In this document: one piece after another, positions 9,286 through 16,265 of the stretch
Layout: the number at the start of each line of letters is the position of its first letter
How positions within the stretch are numbered: position 1 is the stretch's first letter
Assembly (NCBI RefSeq): GCF_027912675.1
Contig: NZ_CP115760.1
Location: 78,542 to 142,541 of the forward strand
Direction of reading: 5' to 3'
Length of the DNA stretch: 64,000 bases
From: Paracoccus sp. SCSIO 75233
GTDB lineage: Bacteria > Pseudomonadota > Alphaproteobacteria > Rhodobacterales > Rhodobacteraceae
Notes under the pieces: generated by a model
What the model saw: the letters and a program-made list of their open reading frames with translations, nothing else
What the model was told of the DNA's origin: nothing
The model's database searches: none
Position numbers and translations under genes: made by a program

Positions 9286-10938
9286 TCACTCCGCTGCCGG
9301 AACGGCAGGTTCGGCGGCTTCGGACGAGGTGGGGTAGTCGCGTTCCGGGCGTTTTTCGGGGGCGTGCCGGATCGTCATGTAGACGTTGTAGGCCGCCAGG
9401 ATCGCCCCGGTCAGGAACAGCGCCCCGCCGCAGGCCCGCGCGACGTAATAAGGGTGCATCGCGACCAGCGTGTCGGTGAAGGAATAGGCCAGCGTGCCGC
9501 TGTCGGTGTAGGTGCGCCACATCAGCCCCTGGATGATGCCGCTGTTCCACATTGCGAAGACGTAGATCACCGTGCCCGCCAGCGCGAGCCAGAAGTGCCA
9601 TTCCACCAGCTTCCAGGAATACATCGTTTCGCGCTTCCACAGCAGCGGAACAACGGAGTAGATCGAGCCGAAGGTGATCAGCGCCACCCAGCCCATCGCG
9701 CCCGCATGGACGTGGCCTACCGTCCAGTCGGTGTAATGTGACAGCGAATTGACCGCGCGCACCGCCATGAACGAGCCTTCGAAGGTCGACAGCCCGTAGA
9801 ACACCGCCGCCACCATCATGAAGCGCAGCGTGGCATCGTCGCGCACCTTGTGCCACGCGCCGTTCAGCGTCATCAGCGCGTTACCCGCACTGGCCCAGGA
9901 GGGCACCAGCAGCATGACCGAGAAGGTCATGCCTAGCGTCTGCACCCATTGCGGCAGGGCAGTATAGTGCAGATGGTGCGAGCCGGCCCAGATGTAGAAG
10001 AACACGATGCCCCAGAACGACAGGATCGACAGGCGGTAGGAATAGATCGGTCGCTCTGCCCGCTTGGGCAGGAAGTAATAGAGCATGCCGAGGAACCCGG
10101 CCGTCAGGAAGAAGGCGACCGCGTTGTGGCCATACCACCATTGCGTCATCGCGTCCTGGACGCCCGCGAAGGCCGAGTAGCTCTTTGCTCCTGTCAGGCT
10201 GGCTGGGACGGCGAGGTTGTTGACGATATGCAGGATTGCCACAACCAGGATGAAGGCGAGGTAATACCAGTTGGCGACGTAGATATGCGGCTCGTTCCGG
10301 CGCGCCAGCGTGCGGATGTAAAGCACAAAATAGACCACCCAGACGATGACAAGCCAGATATCGGCATACCATTCCGGCTCGGCGTATTCTTTCGACTGGG
10401 TAACACCCATCAGGTAGCCCGACGCGGCGATGATGCAGAAAAGGTTGAAACCCAGCAGCACGAACCACGGCGAGACATGCCCTGCCAGACGCGCCCGGCT
10501 GGTGCGTTGCATGACGTGATAGGACGTCGCGATGAGGGCGTTGCCCCCGAAACCGAAGATCACCCCCGATGTATGAACGGGGCGAATGCGGCCGAAGCTT
10601 GACCATGCCGCGTCAAAGCGCAGGTCGGGCCAGGCAAGTTGCGCCGCGACCCAGACACCCATGCCCATACCGACGACGGCCCAAAGCAGGGCGATCACCA
10701 GCCCGGCCTTGGTCGGGTCATCATAGTAGGTGACCGTGCGATCCTCGTTCGGTTCGGGCTCGCCTATCGCACGCAGGACGAAACAAGTCGTGATACCGGC
10801 TGCAATCAGCACGATCGCGCCGTGGCTTCCCATCGGATCGCCACGCCCCGCTGCGGCCATCACCAGCCCGATTATCGCCATGACGACACAAATCATCAAT
10901 GCGATCTGGCGTTCGCCCCCTGTCAACCGTTCAATCAT
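9286..10938 (-). CDS. ccoN: cbb3-type cytochrome c oxidase catalytic subunit CcoN
   Basis: 550 residues with about 12-14 transmembrane helices and the conserved histidines for haem b, haem b3 and CuB (for example GHNAVAFFLTAGFLG and GSHHLHYTALPQW). It reduces oxygen to water and pumps protons with high oxygen affinity. The start overlaps the ccoS stop (ATGA). The C-terminal tail is short and acidic. The maturation genes ccoG, ccoH and ccoI are not in the window, so assembly factors must be encoded elsewhere. Confidence 0.95.
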   Translation of the reverse strand: MIERLTGGERQIALMICVVMAIIGLVMAAAGRGDPMGSHGAIVLIAAGITTCFVLRAIGEPEPNEDRTVTYYDDPTKAGLVIALLWAVVGMGMGVWVAAQLAWPDLRFDAAWSSFGRIRPVHTSGVIFGFGGNALIATSYHVMQRTSRARLAGHVSPWFVLLGFNLFCIIAASGYLMGVTQSKEYAEPEWYADIWLVIVWVVYFVLYIRTLARRNEPHIYVANWYYLAFILVVAILHIVNNLAVPASLTGAKSYSAFAGVQDAMTQWWYGHNAVAFFLTAGFLGMLYYFLPKRAERPIYSYRLSILSFWGIVFFYIWAGSHHLHYTALPQWVQTLGMTFSVMLLVPSWASAGNALMTLNGAWHKVRDDATLRFMMVAAVFYGLSTFEGSFMAVRAVNSLSHYTDWTVGHVHAGAMGWVALITFGSIYSVVPLLWKRETMYSWKLVEWHFWLALAGTVIYVFAMWNSGIIQGLMWRTYTDSGTLAYSFTDTLVAMHPYYVARACGGALFLTGAILAAYNVYMTIRHAPEKRPERDYPTSSEAAEPAVPAAE

Positions 10939-11120
10939 CTGGCTACCTCCCGGTCGCTTCTATGTCTTGGCGGCCGCGGACGGTCCTCCGCCTGAAGTAT
11001 CCGGCGGGCATCGCCTTCCAGATCGTCGAACTGATTGGCTTTCATTGCCCAGAAAAATGCTCCGAGGCCGATTGCGCCCATCACCAGCGTGATCGGGATC
11101 AGTAACACTATGATGCTCAT
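10935..11120 (-). CDS. ccoS: cbb3 oxidase maturation protein CcoS
   Basis: 61 residues: one N-terminal transmembrane helix (MSIIVLLIPITLVMGAIGLG), then the characteristic AFFWAMKANQFDDLEGDARRIL motif region that ends many CcoS proteins. CcoS is needed for cofactor insertion into cbb3 oxidase. It is unusually placed upstream of ccoN instead of after ccoI, with ATGA overlaps on both sides, so it is translationally coupled to the oxidase genes here. Confidence 0.92.
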   Translation of the reverse strand: MSIIVLLIPITLVMGAIGLGAFFWAMKANQFDDLEGDARRILQAEDRPRPPRHRSDREVAR

Positions 11121-12151
11121 GTCTGTCCCACCATGGGCGTTTGTCGGGCTGATGCGAGTTGGGCCTGAGCCTCGGCGCAAATGTCGTTCAGGCGCTGCGC
11201 GGCAGGGATGACCGCATTGATCGCACTCGCGCCGGTGCCGCAATAGAGCGGCATCTGTTCCAACGCGCCGGTCGTGGTGCGCAGGGGCGAGTCCGTGCTC
11301 TGACGCAGTCGAGGGATGGGGCCGTCATGGGCAATCACCTCGTGTGAAATCCGCTGGGGGTCATGTCCCATCAGGGCTGGGCCGAAGGCCTCGGTGACAC
11401 TATTGCGAAGAACGCGCACCGCCGCCCCCTTGGGCCAGTTCAGCACGAAGCCGTCGGTCAGGACGGTATCCTCCCCCCGGGCGCCCACGATCCGTTGCTT
11501 GTGATAATCATGGGCGAAGGATTCAGCGGTGGCCAGAAAGGCGGTGCCGCATTGGACGCCCTGCGCCCCGAGCGACAGCGCCGTGGCCAGCGCCTTGCCG
11601 GTGCCGATGCTGCCCGAGGCGACAACCGGAAGAGCCGTGGTGTCCAGCACGGCCCGAAGCAGGTCGAATGTCGGGGTGCGCCCGTGGACGTGACCGCCGG
11701 CATCTTGCCCCTGTGCGATCAGCACATCCGCACCGGCAGCTTCGGCATCCCGTGCGGCGCGCAGGGTGCCCACCTGGTGCAGCAGAAATGCGCCCGCCGT
11801 CTTCACACGGGTAACGGCCTCGGGCACGACGTCCCAGAAGAACGAGAAGACCGCCACCTTCATCGCGAGACAGGTTTCGATCTGTAGGTGCAGCAAGTCG
11901 GGGTCGGTGGCTGCCGGGATGATGTTGACGGCAAACGGGCGGTCCGACAACCTGCGATAAGCTTCGATTTCCGAGATGATGAGTGACGGCGCCTCGCGCA
12001 CCATCCCCAGCGTCGGGAAACCGCCCGCATTGGCAACCGCAGCGGCAAGTTCGGCGCGCGCGACGCCTCCCATACCGGCCAGGATGACGGGATATTCACA
12101 TCCCAGAAGGTCGCATAAAGCTGTGCGAAGGGTCCCCGGATCGGCCATCAT
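11117..12151 (-). CDS. NAD(P)H-dependent nitronate monooxygenase family FMN protein
   Basis: 344 residues with the TIM-barrel FMN architecture of 2-nitropropane dioxygenases: an N-terminal PVILAGMGGVA, the AQGQDAGGHVHGR loop with the candidate catalytic His, and the phosphate-binding VVASGSIGTG and GAQGVQCGTAFL segments. The family oxidises nitronates; some members are enoyl-ACP reductases. The ATG at 12151 shares ATGA with the DUF488 stop and is preferred over upstream in-frame starts. Its place in an operon with a haemoglobin suggests nitrogen-oxide stress, which is inference. Confidence 0.87.
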   Translation of the reverse strand: MMADPGTLRTALCDLLGCEYPVILAGMGGVARAELAAAVANAGGFPTLGMVREAPSLIISEIEAYRRLSDRPFAVNIIPAATDPDLLHLQIETCLAMKVAVFSFFWDVVPEAVTRVKTAGAFLLHQVGTLRAARDAEAAGADVLIAQGQDAGGHVHGRTPTFDLLRAVLDTTALPVVASGSIGTGKALATALSLGAQGVQCGTAFLATAESFAHDYHKQRIVGARGEDTVLTDGFVLNWPKGAAVRVLRNSVTEAFGPALMGHDPQRISHEVIAHDGPIPRLRQSTDSPLRTTTGALEQMPLYCGTGASAINAVIPAAQRLNDICAEAQAQLASARQTPMVGQT

Positions 12152-12525
12152 GCGGCATCCCCCTTGAGGCGCTGCTTCAGATAGTCCCGCAGCACCACCG
12201 CCTGGTTGTGCTCTCGGTCCTTCGCGGCAAAGAGAAGGGTGACGGGGCCGGCTCGGCACCATGCGAGGCAGCGTTCGACCGCGTCCGTGTTGTCCGCCAA
12301 TTCGTGCAGATAGCGGTTGCGGAACTCGCCCCATCTATCCGGGTCGTGGCCGAACCATTTCCTGAGTTCGGTGGTCGGCGCGATGTCCTTGATCCAGTCG
12401 TCGTGTCCAAGATCGGCCTTCGAAATACCTCGCGGCCAGATCCGATCCACCAGCAACCTCGCGCGGTCCGTGGTGGACGCTTTGTCGCGAACGCGGGCGA
12501 TGTCGATATCGGATTGATTGGCCAT
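12148..12525 (-). CDS. DUF488 family protein
   Basis: 125 residues with the family signatures ARLLVDRIWPRG near the N-terminus, a KWFGHDPDRW stretch in the centre and a VTLLFAAKDREHNQAVVLRDYL ending. DUF488 proteins are small soluble proteins of unknown activity, commonly adjacent to truncated haemoglobins and nitrogen-oxide genes. It sits 7 bp downstream of the haemoglobin gene and overlaps the following gene, so it belongs to the oxidase transcription unit. Confidence 0.85.
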   Translation of the reverse strand: MANQSDIDIARVRDKASTTDRARLLVDRIWPRGISKADLGHDDWIKDIAPTTELRKWFGHDPDRWGEFRNRYLHELADNTDAVERCLAWCRAGPVTLLFAAKDREHNQAVVLRDYLKQRLKGDAA

Positions 12526-12532
12526 GTGATCC

Positions 12533-12986
12533 TCAAGCCAGTTTCGGGATGCCGGGGCCTCGCGCATCCTCGACCGCGAAGCTGAGTGACCGGGCAATGC
12601 GTTCGGCCCGCTCGATCACATGGGCGGCGCCTGCGGGTGTGCAGATTTCGCTTGCGCTCTCGAGAAAGAGTGTGAGCCACCGCTCGAAATGGTCCCAGTC
12701 GATCGGCAGGCTGATATGCTTGGGCACCGGGGGCGCCGTGATAGCGGCCTGTCATAAGCGCGACAGAGGACCAGAAAGCAGTCATCCGCTCTAGATGCGG
12801 TGGCCAGTCTTTGATGCGCGCCGCGAAGATGGGGCCAAGCACGGTGTCCTTGCGGATCTTGCCGTAGAAGGCATGGACCAACTCGCGCAGGACCACTTCA
12901 TCAAGCCCGGTCCGTGCCTCCAGATCTGCCGTGATCTGCGGTCGCGCAGAGGGGGTGCGCGACGAGGAAACCTGGATAGATGACAT
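12533..12986 (-). pseudogene. group III truncated haemoglobin, frameshifted
   Basis: The N-terminal part reads from the ATG at 12986 through LDEVVLRELVHAFYGKIRKD, LGPIFAARIKDWPPHLERM (distal and helix E region) to MTGRYHGAP. The frame then shifts at a run of C near 12733, and the rest (PKHISLPIDWDHFERWL and a C-terminal helix) reads in a second frame to 12533. Removing one C restores a normal-length haemoglobin of about 150 residues. Truncated haemoglobins bind oxygen or NO and can detoxify NO. It would be the first gene of the cbb3 operon. A sequencing slip in the homopolymer is quite possible. Confidence 0.82.
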
Positions 12987-13027
12987 CAGTGCGGCACCTT
13001 GTTCGCAGTTGCATTGACGGGGCACGT

Positions 13028-13048
13028 ATCTAAATTGGTATTATAGAT
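13028..13048. promoter_or_regulatory. 21-bp dyad between haemoglobin and DUF6522 genes
   Basis: Arms ATCTA and TAGAT face each other across an AT-rich 11-bp centre in the divergent region of the haemoglobin/cbb3 operon and DUF6522. An operator for an Rrf2-type (NsrR-like) or other NO/redox regulator would fit the genes, but the regulator identity is inference. Confidence 0.45.
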
Positions 13049-13049
13049 G

Positions 13050-13073
13050 CCGATTGAAGTCGAGTGCAATCGG
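13050..13073. promoter_or_regulatory. second inverted repeat, CCGATTG...CAATCGG
   Basis: Perfect 7-bp arms separated by 10 bp, immediately next to the 13028-13048 dyad. The spacing does not match an FNR box (TTGAT-N4-ATCAA), so FNR control of the cbb3 genes is not supported by this site. It may be a second operator or an RNA hairpin at the start of a leader. Confidence 0.4.
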
Positions 13074-13137
13074 GCGAAACCGCGCAGAGCCCGACTGGCG
13101 GCGATCGGCGCGGGACCTGGGAATGGGAGGCGGTGCG

Positions 13138-13443
13138 ATGAGCGAAGTGTCCAAAACCGACAGCGGGTTCGTTGTGGAAGCAGCCGCCATCGCGCGAGCC
13201 TTCAGGATCACGGAAGAGCAGGTCCGCGACGAGATGCGGACTGGACTCATCAGCAGCCGCTCCGAGAGAGGGTCGGGCAAAGACAAAGGACGCTGGCGCA
13301 TCACTTTCTATCGTGCCGACCGCGCGTTCCGCCTGGTTGCCAACGCAGAAGGAGAGGTGCTGTCGCGGGGAAGCTTTCCCGTCACCCCCCGAGCGCGAGC
13401 AGTGCGCCGGGATCGGCACTTGTCGGGTGGCGAGGAACGCTAG
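13138..13443 (+). CDS. DUF6522 family protein
   Basis: 101 residues. The family pattern is visible as FVVEAAAIARAFRITEEQV, MRTGLISSRSERGSGKDKGRWR and RITFYRADRAFRLVANAEG. Function is unknown; members often lie near nitrogen-oxide and cbb3 genes in Rhodobacterales. A start at 13138 after a GGGAGG-containing leader gives the usual length, whereas upstream in-frame starts add unrelated Arg-rich sequence. It is divergent from the haemoglobin gene and shares its regulatory region. Confidence 0.75.
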   Translation: MSEVSKTDSGFVVEAAAIARAFRITEEQVRDEMRTGLISSRSERGSGKDKGRWRITFYRADRAFRLVANAEGEVLSRGSFPVTPRARAVRRDRHLSGGEER

Positions 13444-13628
13444 ATCCACGATCAGGCACCAAATCAAGTTCCGCTTTCTTCTGCTGACCACCCTTGGCCC
13501 CAAGCGGTGCGCGGCCGTGTCACACGCAGCATCCCCCCCCCCCGACATATCGAGAAAATTTCTGCGATGTCTGTCAGCCTGGAAGGACATGGCCATGCCT
13601 GAGCATACGGGGTCATCGATACCGCGCC

Positions 13629-14172
13629 ACCGAAGGCTCGAAGCAGGTGGAAGATCGACGCGAGGAAAACGCACCGCATTTACAAGAAGTTGGGCATGAA
13701 ATTCAGGAACAAGACGCCGAAGCGTCGGGTGAAGGTGAAGGTGAAGTGCAGGAAGGACCGTGCGGAAGCCGTCGGGCCGAACGATGTCTGGCCCATGGAC
13801 TTCGTGCACGATCCGCTCGCGACGGGCCGGAAGATCAGGGTTCTGACCCTGGTCGATAGCCGATGTCGCGCTGCACATGACAAAGATCTGTCCGAAGCGT
13901 TGATCGACGGCGGCAATGGTATTTCCGATGGCATTGCCGAGATTGAAAAGCTTTGCAACGAGCATGGCATCAAGCCGAACGGCGAGCATTGCAAGGGTAT
14001 GGAAGGGCTGGTCAAGGAGGCGCGCGCTCACGGTCTGTCTGACGAAATAACGGATGCCGAGGTCCGAGACGCGGCCGTTCTGCAGAAATGCCTTGACCAA
14101 ACATATGACGGTGACCGCCGAATGACCAAGATCGCTACGAGTGGTGGGGTCAACAAGGAAGCCTCGGTCTGA
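13629..14172 (+). pseudogene. IS3 orfB fragment fused in frame to a DUF892-like fragment
   Basis: From 13629 to about 13868 the frame encodes a piece of an IS3-family (IS407-like) transposase: WKIDARKTHRIYKKLGMKF, then RNKTPKRRV, then the integrase start GPNDVWPMDFVHD with its first Asp and VLTLVDSRC. It then continues without a stop into 13869-14172, which resembles the middle of YciE/DUF892 ferritin-like proteins (KPNGEHCKGMEGLVKEA, EVRDAAVLQKC). The apparent 160-residue open frame at 13690-14172 is therefore a junction product of two broken genes and probably not a functional protein. Confidence 0.65.
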
Positions 14173-14195
14173 GGTCAGATGTCGTTCTTGGGCAG

Positions 14196-14221
14196 CGGGC
14201 ACGCAAGGCTTAGCGTGCCCG
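14196..14221. terminator. perfect 9-bp stem hairpin after the DUF892 fragment
   Basis: CGGGCACGC and GCGTGCCCG pair around an 8-base loop about 25 bp after the stop at 14172. There is only a weak T-rich tail (TTCTGTCC), so it may be a poor intrinsic terminator or a remnant of a mobile-element end. Confidence 0.45.
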
Positions 14222-14302
14222 TTCTGTCCGACCTTCTCGATCATAGCCCGTTTGACGACGAAACCGATGCCGTGACAGCCTGCGGTATTTGAGACGAGCG
14301 CA

Positions 14303-14530
14303 ATGCCACGAAGCAGCTGCCGCTTGCAGTGCCGTTTCTGTCATTCCTTCCCGCAGGAACAGAAGGCTTGCGACGCCCGGGCAATCGCGCGCGACGAAGC
14401 CGAGCTGCGGGTGCGCATCGCCGTTATCAACAGCTACATTGCCCCCGGCATTCCTGTCACCGTGCCCGCAGAATAAGTCCGTTCGGGAAAAGGGACCCGC
14501 GCTTGGACCCCGATTCATGCGACAGCGCCC
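14303..14530 (+). pseudogene. decayed 3' end of an IS5-family transposase
   Basis: The frame ending at 14476 finishes with RIAVINSYIAPGIPVTVPAE, matching the C-terminus of the intact IS5 transposase at 27708-28640 (RIAVLNGYTALGIPVTEPVG). The sequence after its stop (TAAGTC, then CCGTTCGGGAAAAGGG) also resembles that element's downstream end. Only the end of the element is present. The open frame back to 14303 adds Cys-rich sequence with no recognised relative. Confidence 0.6.
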
Positions 14531-14600
14531 TGACAGGATATCCGGGTTCGTCACATATTCATCGGCACGACTGGCTGCACATCTTGTGCAGCCGCGAATT

Positions 14601-14783
14601 TTACTGTCGGGCTTGAATTTTCCGGCTATCGCTTCCGGTCAAGATCAGCGCGCCGTCTGGACTGATTTCGAACGCGACTTGTCCCTGCAGGATGGTCAAA
14701 AGCCGGTGTTCCTGTTCCATAAGCGCCTCGGGACAGGCCATCATCGTTGTGCCGACCTGTTCAAACGTGATCGTGTTGTCCGT
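14601..14783 (-). pseudogene. META-domain (HslJ-like) protein, C-terminal fragment cut by ISKra4
   Basis: A minus-strand frame of 60 codons ending at 14601 reads TFEQVGTTMMACPEALMEQE, then QVAFEISPDGALILTG, typical of the last half of META/HslJ domains (outer-membrane or periplasmic proteins linked to motility or antibiotic tolerance). It begins exactly at the boundary of the ISKra4-family element, and no N-terminal half exists on the far side, so the gene is broken and partly deleted. Confidence 0.6.
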
Positions 14784-16244
14784 GGGAGTGGACAGAACAT
14801 GGGGGTCATGCGGGGCGTTTTCTGTTTGCGACGGTCAGCCGACCATCGAGAACTGCGGCCCTTGTGACGGCTACTCGGTGAGCCCCTTTGGGCGACCAAC
14901 GCATCCTCCTGCGCTTTCCCATGCGGGCATTGGCAATGTCATCAACTGATCCTTCGGCACGAGAAGACGAGATGGGCAGCCCGTTACGGTACCGTCGGCC
15001 ATAGTCGACAAGGGCTTCCATGTTGTTCGCGAGATAGGTGTACAGTGTCTCGCAGCGGGCCTGCACACGAGCGGCAGCGGTGCGGACAGCCAGAGGTTCT
15101 TCCCCGAGGCCGACGCAATCATGCATCAGCGCCTTCAGATATGTTTCCGCCACCCGTGCTCTGCCATGCCAAAGCCGCCAACGGAGGCTTTTCGCGGGGC
15201 GCTGGAACAGCACTGGAACTCCAGTGAACCCCGGTGTCTGGACCAGACCCTGAACGGCGGCCTCGATATGTTGAATGCGCATCGAGATGTGCCACCAGTC
15301 GAGGATATGTTTCACCTGACCGTCGCCACCCACGGCATTCCGTATGAGGTTCGGGAGAGCAAGCTCGCCATCAGAGATTACCGTCAACAGACGGCCTGGC
15401 TTCCATCCATAGTCGGACAGCTCTTTTCGGATACGGCTGCCTGGCGATGCCGTCGCATTGGCGACCAAGCCAAATCGTCGGCACATATTGCGACTTTTAA
15501 TCTTGCCGACCACAAGATCCAGGTGTCGCTGCTGATACTCCGGTCGACAGCGGATATGCGCACCGTCCAGAAAAACCGTCAAACCACCTTTGGGCGGGGC
15601 TTCAACGGGATCGCCTGATGCCCTTCGACTTTTCTCGAGCCCAGTGGCTACTCTTCCCAACCGGTCACGCACCGTGGTGTGATGGGGCGGATGGCAGGGG
15701 AGGAAGCTTTTCATCAGCCGCGCCGCTTCGCGAAAGGTATGCCGGGAACCAAGGTCCGCATGTAGCCGTTGCAGCTCCGGGGTAGCCCGGTCTGGAAAGA
15801 AATAGGCCAGCGGAGAAATAGGTCCACCGGGCATCGCCGCTGACCTGGCATCACACGAACAGCGGCGCATGCGCGCGGCTTTGACCCGAACCCGCCCAAA
15901 GAGCGTGTCGAGATCGCGCGTGCGATAGTCATGAATGGCACGAACCGAGGCGCAATCCGGGCATACGCGGCTTTCTCGAATGATCTCATCGACCCGATCG
16001 TAAAGGATTACCCTCTGGATCTGTTCGAGGATCCTTTTCCCATCCTCGAGGCGCAGCCCGATCCCGTCTGGGCAGGTCACCCGGTATGGTCGAGAAATGC
16101 CGTCAAGCTGATGAGTGCGCTTCTCCCCGTTGTCGAAAGTCGTTTCGATTGTAATCCGTACGTCCATGGCAGCCCCCCATACAAAGAGCTTACCTTAGCA
16201 CAGGCCAGATCACCGACGACGACCCCCATGTTCTGTCCACTCCC
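14784..16244 (-). mobile_element. ISKra4-family insertion sequence
   Basis: Perfect terminal inverted repeats beginning GGGAGTGGACAGAACATG lie at 14784-14807 and, inverted, at 16221-16244, giving an element of about 1,461 bp with one transposase gene on the minus strand. It interrupts the META-domain fragment on its left and stops 21 bp before the end of sbcC on its right. An exact target duplication was not evident. Confidence 0.85.
14806..16167 (-). CDS. ISKra4-family transposase
   Basis: 453 residues: an N-terminal region with a Cys cluster (CPDCAS, MRRCSCDARS), then a DDE core with VFLDGAHIRCRPEY, VISDGELALPNLIR and the HILDWWHISMRIQH motif typical of the family, and a late SSSRAEGSVDDIANARMGK Glu/Asp region. 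The gene fills the element between intact terminal repeats, so this copy looks potentially active. Confidence 0.85.
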   Translation of the reverse strand: MDVRITIETTFDNGEKRTHQLDGISRPYRVTCPDGIGLRLEDGKRILEQIQRVILYDRVDEIIRESRVCPDCASVRAIHDYRTRDLDTLFGRVRVKAARMRRCSCDARSAAMPGGPISPLAYFFPDRATPELQRLHADLGSRHTFREAARLMKSFLPCHPPHHTTVRDRLGRVATGLEKSRRASGDPVEAPPKGGLTVFLDGAHIRCRPEYQQRHLDLVVGKIKSRNMCRRFGLVANATASPGSRIRKELSDYGWKPGRLLTVISDGELALPNLIRNAVGGDGQVKHILDWWHISMRIQHIEAAVQGLVQTPGFTGVPVLFQRPAKSLRWRLWHGRARVAETYLKALMHDCVGLGEEPLAVRTAAARVQARCETLYTYLANNMEALVDYGRRYRNGLPISSSRAEGSVDDIANARMGKRRRMRWSPKGAHRVAVTRAAVLDGRLTVANRKRPA

Positions 16245-16265
16245 TACGGTAGTACCAACTGTCCG

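Noticed and set aside
13050..13073. FNR box for the cbb3 operon
   Set aside because: The arms are CCGATTG/CAATCGG with 10-bp spacing, not TTGAT-N4-ATCAA.
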